From: Streptomyces sp. PR69
GTDB taxonomy: Bacteria > Actinomycetota > Actinomycetes > Streptomycetales > Streptomycetaceae
Assembly (NCBI RefSeq): GCF_026420845.1
Contig: NZ_JAOWCB010000001.1
Location: 186,001 to 250,000 of the forward strand
Direction of reading: 5' to 3'
Length of the DNA: 64,000 nucleotides
The notes beneath the pieces were generated by a model. That model was not told the DNA's origin and searched no databases. It saw nothing but the letters and a program-made list of their open reading frames with translations. Numbering within the stretch: the first letter of the stretch is position 1; each line of letters opens with the position of its first letter. Below are positions 17,269 through 24,891 of this stretch, in pieces. The position numbers were made by a program, and so were the translations under genes.

Positions 17269-18704
17269 CCGGCACCCCAGCAACCGAACCCTCCCACCGC
17301 GCCCCCGGGGCGGGCGCGGACACCCGGCCCCACGATCTCGTGGGCATCGGCATCGGCCCCTTCAACCTCTCCCTGGCCGCCCTCGCCCACGGCGTCCCCG
17401 GCGGCCTCGCCACCGCCTTCTACGAACAACGGCCCTCCTTCCACTGGCATCCCGGGCTTCTCATCGACGGCACCACGCTCCAAGTGCCCTTCCTCGCCGA
17501 CCTGGTGACCCTCGCCGATCCGACGAGCCCCTGGACCTTTCTGAACTATCTCCGCTCTCTCGACCGCCTCTTCCCCTTCTATTTCGCCGAGCGCTTCCAT
17601 GTGCAGCGCGCCGAGTACGACGCGTACTGCCGCTGGGTCAGCGACAACCTCCCCGGACTCCACTTCGGCCACCAGATCGACGCCGTGCGCTGGAACCCCG
17701 AACGCGCCCTTTTCGAAGTCGACTACACCCAGCTCGACGGCCATGGGGAAGCCGAGGCACTCGGCCGCGCCTACACCCGCAACATCGTGCTCGGCGTCGG
17801 CACCGAGCCGTTCGTCCCCGAACCCCTCAAGCTGCTCGCCGAGGCGCCCGCCGTCCCCGTCTTCCACTCCGCCGACTATCTCGACCACCGCGAACAACTC
17901 CTCTCCGCCGAACATGTCACCGTCATCGGCTCGGGGCAGTCAGGGGCCGAGGTCTTCCTCGATCTGCTCCGCTCCCGCCCCGTCGGCGCGGAGCAGATCC
18001 ACTGGCTCGCCCGCACCGAAGCCTTCGCCCCCATGGAGTACTCCAAGCTCGGTCTGGAACACTTCACCCCCGACTACAGCCGCTATTTCCACGCCCTTCC
18101 CGAACAGGTCCGCGACGACCTGGCGCCCCGCCAGTGGCAGCTCCACAAGGGCATCGACGCCGGCACCATCGCCGCCATCCACGACGAGCTCTACCGCCGC
18201 TCCCTGCACGGGGGCTGGCCCGACACCGTCCTCACCCCCGGAGTCACCGTCCGCACCGCGGGCCGTGTCGCCACCACCAAGGTCGAACTGCACCTTGAGC
18301 ACCTTCAGCAGGGGACCCGCTCCCGGCTCACCACCGACGCCGTCGTCCTCGCCACCGGATACCGCGAACGGCCCCTCGACCGCATGCTCGCCGGCATCGA
18401 CCCCTATATGCGCCGCGACGCCTCCGGACGCCCCCGCATCGACGACCGGTACCGCCTCGTCCTCGACCCGTCCGTCAGCGGCTCGATCTATGTGCAGAAC
18501 GCCGAACGCCACACCCATGGCGTCGGCGCGCCTGACCTCGGTCTCGCCGCCTGGCGCAGCGCCAGCATCCTCAACTCCCTCACCGGCAAAGAGCCCTATC
18601 CGCTGCCCCGGCGCACCGCCTTCACCACTTTCGGGCTTCACCAGCAGCAGACGTCGACCGTCCCCGCTCAGAAGCCCCCGCTCACCCCGCTGGACCAGTG
18701 CTAG
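17265..18704 (+). CDS. Lysine/ornithine N-monooxygenase (DesB-like)
   Basis: A 479-residue flavin N-hydroxylase. After a 26-residue variable leader, VGIGIGPFNLSLAAL is the FAD site; VTVIGSGQSGAEVFLDLL is the NADPH site; ATGYRERP and LGLAAWRSASILNSLTG are C-terminal family marks. These enzymes hydroxylate the side-chain amine of lysine, ornithine or their diamines for hydroxamate siderophores. Coupled to the decarboxylase upstream, it may hydroxylate that enzyme's product. Without the usual partner genes here, the final product is unknown; the two may feed a pathway encoded elsewhere. Confidence 0.87.
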   Translation: MTGTPATEPSHRAPGAGADTRPHDLVGIGIGPFNLSLAALAHGVPGGLATAFYEQRPSFHWHPGLLIDGTTLQVPFLADLVTLADPTSPWTFLNYLRSLDRLFPFYFAERFHVQRAEYDAYCRWVSDNLPGLHFGHQIDAVRWNPERALFEVDYTQLDGHGEAEALGRAYTRNIVLGVGTEPFVPEPLKLLAEAPAVPVFHSADYLDHREQLLSAEHVTVIGSGQSGAEVFLDLLRSRPVGAEQIHWLARTEAFAPMEYSKLGLEHFTPDYSRYFHALPEQVRDDLAPRQWQLHKGIDAGTIAAIHDELYRRSLHGGWPDTVLTPGVTVRTAGRVATTKVELHLEHLQQGTRSRLTTDAVVLATGYRERPLDRMLAGIDPYMRRDASGRPRIDDRYRLVLDPSVSGSIYVQNAERHTHGVGAPDLGLAAWRSASILNSLTGKEPYPLPRRTAFTTFGLHQQQTSTVPAQKPPLTPLDQC

Positions 18705-18815
18705 AACTCGGGCTCGCGTAGATTCTGGCGCAGGCGGCAAGAGCTGCGAAAGGCTTGTGGATAACTGTCGCCGCACGGCACGGACCAGGCCAGCGCAGAC
18801 CCCGGGAGCCCGCCC

Positions 18816-19568
18816 ATGACCAGCTACGACGCATCGTCATCCGAATCCGCAACCGGCGCCGTACGGCCGGGCGGCAGCGCGCCCGCGCCGTACGGGACGC
18901 CTGAAGCCCCCCGCGTCTCCGTACGCGGCGAGGCCCGTCTGGAGTTCGATCCGGAGATCGCCAGGCTCTCCGTCACCGTCAAGGCCCGCGGCAGGGACCG
19001 CCGCGGCGCTCTGGAAGACCTCACCCGCCGCAATGCCGCCGTTCTCGATCTGATCAAGAGCTATGGCGAGGCCGTCGAGAAACTGGAGACCGGGGCCTTC
19101 TGCATCACCCCCGAGCTCACCCGGCACGGCCGTGAGGACCGCGTACGCGCCTGCCATGGGCGTGTTCACATCACCGCCGAACTCCGCGACCTCACCGTCG
19201 TCGGCGAGCTCGCCACCCGGCTCGCCGACCTCGAACTCACCCATGTCGGCGGCCCCTGGTGGTCGCTGCGCCCCGACTCGCCCGCCCATGGAGAAGCGCG
19301 CCGCCAGGCCGTGCGAGAAGCCGTGCAACGCGCGCGTGAGTACGCCGACGCGCTCGGCGCCCGGCTTGCGGCGCTCGTCGAGCTCGCCGATCTCGGCGCG
19401 GAGGGCGCCGTACCGTACGGAGAGTCTCCCGGGTTCGGCGGCGCCTTCCGGGCCGCACCCGCAGCCGCGGCGGCGGAGACGGCGCCCGCCCTCGATCTCG
19501 AACCGCAGCGCCAGACCGTCTACGCCCAGGTCAATGCGCGCTTCACCATGACCCCGCCGCAGTTGTGA
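18816..19568 (+). CDS. SIMPL (DUF541) domain protein
   Basis: A 250-residue protein with the SIMPL domain: VSVRGEARLEFDPEIARLSV at the N-terminus, a central hinge region, ARRQAVREAVQRAREYADAL before the last strands, and YAQVNARFTM at the end. Most SIMPL proteins are secreted, but no signal peptide is seen here, so it is probably cytoplasmic. It lies upstream of pyk in the same direction, 157 bases away. Function is unknown. Confidence 0.78.
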   Translation: MTSYDASSSESATGAVRPGGSAPAPYGTPEAPRVSVRGEARLEFDPEIARLSVTVKARGRDRRGALEDLTRRNAAVLDLIKSYGEAVEKLETGAFCITPELTRHGREDRVRACHGRVHITAELRDLTVVGELATRLADLELTHVGGPWWSLRPDSPAHGEARRQAVREAVQRAREYADALGARLAALVELADLGAEGAVPYGESPGFGGAFRAAPAAAAAETAPALDLEPQRQTVYAQVNARFTMTPPQL

Positions 19569-19713
19569 GCTCAAGCCCCCGGCACAGCAGCACGGGATGC
19601 TTTCCACGCTCATCAGAGCACCCCCATGCACAATTCAACACTTGTCAATAACGTTTCATGCAAAGGTTGTTGAGTCGTCATGCGCAGCCGATTCTCTACC
19701 GGTTGGTAAGCCA

Positions 19714-19719
19714 TAGGCT
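19714..19719 (+). promoter_or_regulatory. Possible -10 box of a leaderless pyk transcript
   Basis: TAGGCT lies six bases before the pyk ATG, and no ribosome site is visible. Transcription starting at the ATG would give a leaderless message. No good -35 hexamer is visible, so this is tentative. Confidence 0.35.
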
Positions 19720-19725
19720 CGAGAT

Positions 19726-21150
19726 ATGCGCCGAGCAAAGATCGTTTGTACCCTTGGACCGGCCACCGACACATACGACCAGATCAAGGCATTGGTCGAA
19801 GCCGGAATGGATATCGCCCGCTTTAACCTCAGCCACGGTGTCTACGCCGACCACGAGGAGCGCTACCGGCACGTCCGGAAGGCGGCCGAAGAGGTCGGCC
19901 GCAGTGTCGGGGTCCTGGCAGACCTTCAAGGCCCGAAGATCCGACTGGGCCGATTCCGCGAAGGGCCCGTACTCCTTGAACGCGGCGATGAATTCACGAT
20001 CACCGTCGAGGAGACGGAAGGCGACCGCCACGGCTGCGGCACCACCTACGCCGGGCTCGCCGCCGACGTCACCCGCGGCGAGCGCATCCTCGTAGACGAC
20101 GGCAAGGTCGCGCTCGATGTGGTCGAAGTCGACGGGCCCCGCATCCACACCGTCGTCATCGAAGGAGGCATGGTCTCCGACCACAAGGGCCTCAATCTCC
20201 CCGGGGTCGCCGTCTCCGTCCCCGCCCTGTCCGACAAGGACATCGAGGACCTCCGCTGGGCCCTGCGCACAGGCGCGGACGTCATCGCGCTCTCCTTTGT
20301 GCGCTCCGGCCGTGATGTGGAGGACGTCCACCGGATCATGGCGGAGGAGGGCCGCAGGCTCCCCGTGATCGCCAAGGTCGAGAAGCCCCAGGCGGTCGAG
20401 AGCATCGACGACATCGTCGCCGCCTTCGACGGGATCATGGTCGCCCGCGGCGACCTCGGGGTGGAGCTGCCCCTTGAGCAGGTTCCGATGGTCCAGAAGC
20501 GCGCGGTCAAACTCGCCAGGCGCAACGCCAAGCCGGTCATCGTCGCCACGCAGATGCTGGACTCGATGATCGACAGCTCCCGGCCCACCCGGGCCGAGGC
20601 CTCCGACGTCGCCAACGCCGTCATCGACGGCACCGACGCCGTGATGCTCTCCGGGGAGACCAGCGTCGGCAAGTACCCCGTCGAAACCGTCCGCACCATG
20701 AGCCGTATCGTCGCGGCCGCGGAGGAGGACATCCTCGCCAAGGGGCTTCCGCCGCTGACCGAACGGAACAAGCCTCGCACCCAGGGGGGAGCGGTCGCAC
20801 GGGCGGCGGCGGAGATGGGCGACTTCCTGGGGGCGAAGTACCTGGTGGCCTTCACTCAGTCCGGGGACACCGTCAAGCGGCTCTCCCGCTATCGCTCGCC
20901 GATCCCTCTCCTCGCCTTCACCCCGGACGCGGCCACCCGCGCCCAGCTGAGCCTCACCTGGGGCGTCGAGACGTTCCTCGGCCCGCGGGTGGACTCCACG
21001 GACGCGATGGTGGCCCAGGTGGACGAGGAGCTGCTGAGGATCGGCCGCTGTGAGCGAGGTGACATCGTCGTGATCACCGCGGGCTCCCCGCCGGGCGTTC
21101 CTGGCTCCACCAACCTGGTCCGCGTCCACCGCATCGGCGAGGCCGTATGA
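19726..21150 (+). CDS. pyk: Pyruvate kinase
   Basis: A 474-residue pyruvate kinase, making pyruvate and ATP from PEP and ADP. MRRAKIVCTLGPATDTYDQI opens the barrel; ARFNLSHG, LADLQGPKIR and the signature VIAKVEKPQAVESIDDI followed by DGIMVARGDLGVELPLEQVP are all present, as is ATQMLDSMI. The C-terminal allosteric domain is complete. Length and start are standard. It is followed by a hairpin shared with the convergent tRNA gene. Confidence 0.97.
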   Translation: MRRAKIVCTLGPATDTYDQIKALVEAGMDIARFNLSHGVYADHEERYRHVRKAAEEVGRSVGVLADLQGPKIRLGRFREGPVLLERGDEFTITVEETEGDRHGCGTTYAGLAADVTRGERILVDDGKVALDVVEVDGPRIHTVVIEGGMVSDHKGLNLPGVAVSVPALSDKDIEDLRWALRTGADVIALSFVRSGRDVEDVHRIMAEEGRRLPVIAKVEKPQAVESIDDIVAAFDGIMVARGDLGVELPLEQVPMVQKRAVKLARRNAKPVIVATQMLDSMIDSSRPTRAEASDVANAVIDGTDAVMLSGETSVGKYPVETVRTMSRIVAAAEEDILAKGLPPLTERNKPRTQGGAVARAAAEMGDFLGAKYLVAFTQSGDTVKRLSRYRSPIPLLAFTPDAATRAQLSLTWGVETFLGPRVDSTDAMVAQVDEELLRIGRCERGDIVVITAGSPPGVPGSTNLVRVHRIGEAV

Positions 21151-21210
21151 AGGCCGTGTGCCCCCCTCCGGGCCTGGTCGCACACCCCCGGGGCCTGGCC
21201 GTGCACACAG

Positions 21211-21236
21211 AAGGCCACGCTCTAAAGCGTGACCTT
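21211..21236. terminator. Bidirectional hairpin between pyk and the tRNA gene
   Basis: AAGGCCACGCT and AGCGTGACCTT form an 11-base stem with one mismatch around CTAA. It is 60 bases past the pyk stop and 17 bases past the tRNA 3' end on the other strand, so it can serve both. Confidence 0.6.
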
Positions 21237-21252
21237 GGAAAGAAAGAGAACG

Positions 21253-21325
21253 TACCCCGGGTGGGATTCGAACCCACGCTGGATGGTGTTTGAGACCATT
21301 GCCTCTACCGCTGGGCTACCGGGGC
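21253..21325 (-). tRNA. tRNA with anticodon CAA (Leu) but short variable arm
   Basis: A 73-base cloverleaf on the minus strand: acceptor GCCCCGG/CCGGGGT, T-arm GTGGG-TTCGAAT-CCCAC, anticodon arm ATGGT-CTCAAAC-ACCAT giving anticodon CAA, discriminator A. The CCA end is not encoded. The variable loop is only five bases (CCAGC), whereas leucine tRNAs have a long extra arm. The D-arm pairs three bases (GCC/GGC) and the first acceptor pair is G-U. It is therefore a class I tRNA with a leucine (UUG) anticodon. Charging identity cannot be told from the sequence. Confidence 0.82.
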
Positions 21326-21334
21326 CCCTTAGAA

Positions 21335-21359
21335 ACGAAGGGAGGCGGTGACCCTTCGT
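21335..21359. repeat. Inverted repeat between the tRNA and pdtaR
   Basis: ACGAAGGG and CCCTTCGT form a perfect 8-base inverted repeat separated by nine bases. It lies upstream of both divergent genes and touches the GTGACC -35 candidate of pdtaR. It could be a protein site or a hairpin. Confidence 0.5.
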
Positions 21360-21388
21360 GACCTAACCATACAGGAGCTGGGTAGGCT
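21358..21388 (+). promoter_or_regulatory. Candidate housekeeping promoter of pdtaR
   Basis: GTGACC (21358-21363) and TAGGCT (21383-21388) are separated by 19 bases, resembling a Streptomyces vegetative promoter with a slightly long spacer, about 40 bases before the pdtaR start. Confidence 0.45.
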
Positions 21389-21427
21389 CATGGGCAGCAG
21401 TACCAGCCCCGCACCGAGGAGCCCCGA

Positions 21428-22123
21428 GTGACCGCCCCCGAGTCGCCCCAGCCCGTCGACGACGACAAGGCGCATATTCCGCCGTTGACGACCCGCGTCG
21501 TGATCGCCGAGGACGAGGCCCTCATCCGGCTCGACCTGAAGGAGATGCTTCAGGAGGAGGGGTACGCGGTCGTCGGCGAGGCCGGCGACGGGCAGCGGGC
21601 CGTGGAGCTGGCCCGGGAGCACCGCCCCGACCTGGTCATCCTCGATGTGAAGATGCCCGTGCTGGACGGCATCTCGGCCGCGGAGAAGATCGCCGAGGAG
21701 GCGATCGCCCCGGTGCTGATGCTGACCGCCTTCTCGCAGCGCGACCTGGTGGAGCGGGCGCGGGACGCCGGAGCGATGGCATACCTCGTCAAGCCGTTCA
21801 GCAAGAGCGACGTCGTGCCCGCGATCGAGATGGCGGTGTCCCGGTTCGCCGAGCTGAAGGCTCTGGAGAAGGAGGTCGCGGACCTCTCCCAGCGGCTGGA
21901 GACCCGCAAGCTGGTGGACCGGGCGAAGAGCATCCTGCAGACGCAGTACGGGCTGACGGAGCCGGCCGCCTTCCGCTGGATCCAGAAGACGTCGATGGAC
22001 CGCCGGCTGTCGATGCAGCAGGTCGCCGAGGCGGTCATTGAGGACGCCGAGGAGAAGAAGACGGCGGAGAAGAAGGCGGCAGAGAAGAAGACGGCGGAGA
22101 AGAAGACGGTCGACGGACAGTGA
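21428..22123 (+). CDS. pdtaR: Response regulator with ANTAR RNA-binding domain (PdtaR)
   Basis: A 231-residue regulator. The receiver domain spans about residues 20-140: acidic pocket in VVIAEDEALIRLDL, phospho-acceptor Asp in VILDVKMPVLDG, and the conserved Lys in YLVKPFSKSD. The ANTAR domain (about 150-210; LVDRAKSILQTQYGLTEPAA) binds paired hairpins in nascent RNA and acts as an antiterminator. The last 25 residues are a Lys/Glu repeat from a 15-base DNA repeat. GTG 21428 follows GAGGAGCC. No histidine kinase lies beside it; PdtaS kinases are commonly unlinked. Confidence 0.92.
   Translation: MTAPESPQPVDDDKAHIPPLTTRVVIAEDEALIRLDLKEMLQEEGYAVVGEAGDGQRAVELAREHRPDLVILDVKMPVLDGISAAEKIAEEAIAPVLMLTAFSQRDLVERARDAGAMAYLVKPFSKSDVVPAIEMAVSRFAELKALEKEVADLSQRLETRKLVDRAKSILQTQYGLTEPAAFRWIQKTSMDRRLSMQQVAEAVIEDAEEKKTAEKKAAEKKTAEKKTVDGQ
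22051..22110 (+). repeat. 15-base tandem repeat at the 3' end of pdtaR
   Basis: Four near-identical units of the GAGAAGAAGACGGCG type encode EKKTA/EKKAA repeats. This gives a charged tail not needed for the receiver or ANTAR domains. Confidence 0.75.
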
Positions 22124-22548
22124 TTCCGTAGCCCTTCAGCCCTCAGTGCCCTTCGGCACTTCCGGCCCTTCGCGTCTCGACTGCCGGACTCGCCTCCGGC
22201 CCCGTGCAACCCAGGAGCCCCCGGTCGCCGACCGGGGGCTTTTCCATGGCCGGCGCACACCCTGTGACATGGCACTTTGGCTGCCGTCGCCCATCGGACC
22301 ACGGTCGCGCGCAAGTTGTCTGGATCTTGTCGGTCGGGGCCAGGTTGTCCGCTCGCCGGTAAGGGGTGTTCTGTTTCCGGCGCATGACTCAGGTCACAGG
22401 GCGATCACACATCAGGCGGCTGTCTATCCGAGCGGCCGAACAGACGATTACATTCCCCGCACACCGCGCGGACAAGCGGTGTCCTGTGAGGAAGTCTCCC
22501 AACTTCCCACACACACAAGATCGTTCGGGCGGCTCCAGGGAGTGCGTT
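22124..22548. other. Intergenic region pdtaR-livK
   Basis: 425 bases without a convincing gene. It holds the pdtaR terminator (22216-22243) and then about 300 bases of lower-GC leader before livK with no recognisable promoter pair. Such a long leader upstream of an amino acid binding-protein gene may carry regulation, but I see no known riboswitch pattern. Confidence 0.6.
22216..22243 (+). terminator. Terminator of pdtaR
   Basis: AGCCCCCGGTCGCCGACCGGGGGCT, a hairpin with an 11-base stem and 3-base loop, followed by TTTT. A textbook intrinsic terminator 93 bases past the stop. Confidence 0.9.
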
Positions 22549-23709
22549 GTGCTGAACAAAACCATCGTCAAGCTGGCAATTCCGCTGGCCATGGGCGCGC
22601 TGGCGCTGACCGGATGCGGTGGCGGCTCAGGCAGTGACGGCGACACGCTGAAGATCGCTTTCCAGGGCCCGCTTTCCGGTGACAACGTCGCCCTCGGCGA
22701 GAACATGCAGAACGGCGTGAAACTGGCCATCGACCAGGCGAACGCCAAGGGCGATCTGGACGTCAAGCTTGAGTACGTCGCGGGCGACGACCAGGGTCTG
22801 CCGGACAAGGCGACCGCCGCCGCCCAGAAGCTGATCGACGACCCGGGCATCGTCGCCGTCGTCGGCCCCGCCTTCTCCGGCGCCACCAATACCGCGTCCC
22901 CGCTGTACGCGGAGTCCGGGCTGGTCACGGTCTCCCCGTCGGCCACCAACCCGACGCTCACCGACCCCGAGAACAAGTTCACCAGCCTGCTGCGCGGCGT
23001 CCCCAACGACAACCAGCAGGGCGCGGCCATGGCGACGTACTTCGCCAAGAAGCTCAACGCCAAGAAGGTTTATCTGCTCGACGACAAGACCGACTACGGC
23101 GCGGGCCTGGCCGGTGTCGCCGAGGAAGGCCTGAAGGCCGCCGGCATCGAGATCGTCAAGAAGTCCGTACCCCAGAAGACTCCGGATTACAGCGCGACCG
23201 CCAAGGACGTCGTCAACTCCAAGGCCGATGCCCTGATCTACGCCGGCTATTACCAGGACGCTGCGCCGCTCGCCAAGAAGCTCAAGGAAGCGGGCTACAA
23301 GGGCGCGGCCATCTCCGGCGACGGCGTCAACGACGCGAAGTTCATCGAGCTGTCCGGTGACGCCTCCGAGAACTGGCTTCTGACCTGCCCGTGCACCGAC
23401 GCCACCGTCGAGGCAGGCACCAAGGAGTTCTCCGCCGAGTACCAGAAGGCGTTCAACCGGGCGCCCGGCACATACTCCGCCGAGGCCTATGACATCACCA
23501 ACATGATCATCGAGCAGATCAAGACGATGAAGGGCGATGTGGAGCGCGAGGCGCTGCGCGACGCGCTGGCGAAGGCCTCGTACAAGGGCCTGACGAAGAC
23601 CTTCTCCTTCGATGAGAACGGTGAGTTCAAGGGCACGGACGTCTACCTGTACCAGGTCAAGGGCGGCAAGATCGCCTACCAGGGCAACGTCAACCAGCTG
23701 GTCGGCTAA
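22549..23709 (+). CDS. livK: Branched-chain amino acid ABC transporter, substrate-binding lipoprotein
   Basis: A 386-residue periplasmic-type binding protein of the Leu/Ile/Val family. GTG 22549 follows CAGGGAG by six bases and gives a short signal peptide ending in the lipobox LTGC, so the protein is anchored outside the membrane. KIAFQGPLSGDN and the central AVVGPAFSGATN are typical. It captures Leu, Ile or Val for LivHMGF, encoded downstream. A hairpin in the 258-base gap to livH probably lowers read-through, giving more binding protein than permease. Confidence 0.92.
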   Translation: MLNKTIVKLAIPLAMGALALTGCGGGSGSDGDTLKIAFQGPLSGDNVALGENMQNGVKLAIDQANAKGDLDVKLEYVAGDDQGLPDKATAAAQKLIDDPGIVAVVGPAFSGATNTASPLYAESGLVTVSPSATNPTLTDPENKFTSLLRGVPNDNQQGAAMATYFAKKLNAKKVYLLDDKTDYGAGLAGVAEEGLKAAGIEIVKKSVPQKTPDYSATAKDVVNSKADALIYAGYYQDAAPLAKKLKEAGYKGAAISGDGVNDAKFIELSGDASENWLLTCPCTDATVEAGTKEFSAEYQKAFNRAPGTYSAEAYDITNMIIEQIKTMKGDVEREALRDALAKASYKGLTKTFSFDENGEFKGTDVYLYQVKGGKIAYQGNVNQLVG

Positions 23710-23750
23710 GGCCGAGGCCGAAGAGGCGCCAGCGGCTGACAGCCGTCGAG

Positions 23751-23785
23751 CGGGGGTCGGGAGGCAGCAGTGCCCCCGGCCCCCG
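23751..23785 (+). terminator. Hairpin between livK and livH (attenuator)
   Basis: A GC-rich inverted repeat, CGGGGGTCGGG against CCCGGCCCCCG-type bases, with some wobble pairs and a short loop. No T-run. Its position after a binding-protein gene suggests partial termination. Confidence 0.5.
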
Positions 23786-23967
23786 TCTTCGGCCCATGGC
23801 CGGTCAGCCGCTACTGATCCGCAGGTTCCGCGGGTTCCATGAGGGCCATGGGGCCGACACGCTCCACAGGTTCCGCAGATCCCCCGGTCCCGCTTGTTCC
23901 GCCGCGGGTCGCCCTCGTCGCCACGAGCACCAGCGACCCGCCCAGCTCCCACAAGGAAGTCTGTTCC

Positions 23968-24891
23968 ATGTCCCTTCAGGAATTCTGGGACTATCTCGTC
24001 CTGGGGGTGATGCTCGGCTCGCTGTACGCCGTCATCGCCATCGGCTACACCCTTGTCTACGGCGTTCTCCAGCTCCTCAACTTCGCACACAGCGAGGTCT
24101 TCATGCTGGGCGCCTACGGCAGTCTCATCGTCCTCCAGCTCGTCAGCCCGGCGGACAACCCCTCGGCTCTGGCGTCGATCGGATACGTCGCACTGGCGAT
24201 GGCCGGCTCGGCGCTGTTCGGCGGAGTGACGGCCTACGGCCTGGAAAAGGTCGCATACCGGCCATTGCGCAGACGCGGCGCGCCACGGCTGATCTTCCTG
24301 ATCACCGCGATCGGCGCCTCGTTCTTCCTCTACAACCTCGCGGGGAAGCTCTTCGGCCGTGACCCGATGACGCTGCCCACGATGTACGACAACCACAATG
24401 TGTTCACGATCTTCGGCGCTGGAGTGAACACCACTCAGCTGCTGCAGTTCGCCACGGCCGTGGTGATGATGATCTGCCTCGACCTCCTGGTGAACCGTAC
24501 GAAGCTCGGCAAGGGCATCCGCGCGGTGGCCCAGGACGCCGAAGTGGCCAGCCTGATGGGCGTGGACATCGACCGGGTGATCTCCCGGACGTTCGTCATC
24601 GGCGGCGTCATGGGCGGTGTGGCGGGCTTCCTGTTCGCCAATCTGAACCAGGCGTCGTACACGATGGGCTTCATTCCCGGCATTACCGCCTTCGCCGCGG
24701 CTGTGGTCGGCGGCATCGGCAACATCCGCGGTGCGATGGCCGGCGGCATTCTGATCGGCATCGTCGAGACGATGACGGTGCCGCTGCTCGGCGACCAGTG
24801 GCGAAGCGTTTCCGCAATGGTGGTCCTGATTCTGGTGCTGATGTTCCGTCCGATGGGCATCCTCGGTGAGCGAGTGGGGAGGGCGGCATGA
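23968..24891 (+). CDS. livH: Branched-chain amino acid ABC transporter permease LivH
   Basis: A 307-residue integral membrane protein with about eight hydrophobic segments. LVLGVMLGSLYAVIAIGYTL and YGVLQLLNFAHSEVFMLGAY are LivH signatures; IPGITAFAAAVVGGIGNIRG is the cytoplasmic loop that contacts the ATPases. ATG 23968 follows AAGGAAG. It forms the membrane channel with LivM, whose start overlaps its stop by four bases. Confidence 0.92.
   Translation: MSLQEFWDYLVLGVMLGSLYAVIAIGYTLVYGVLQLLNFAHSEVFMLGAYGSLIVLQLVSPADNPSALASIGYVALAMAGSALFGGVTAYGLEKVAYRPLRRRGAPRLIFLITAIGASFFLYNLAGKLFGRDPMTLPTMYDNHNVFTIFGAGVNTTQLLQFATAVVMMICLDLLVNRTKLGKGIRAVAQDAEVASLMGVDIDRVISRTFVIGGVMGGVAGFLFANLNQASYTMGFIPGITAFAAAVVGGIGNIRGAMAGGILIGIVETMTVPLLGDQWRSVSAMVVLILVLMFRPMGILGERVGRAA

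Noticed and set aside
21253..21325. tRNA as a prophage or island attachment site
   Set aside because: No integrase, no repeated tRNA 3' end and no shift in base composition on either side.
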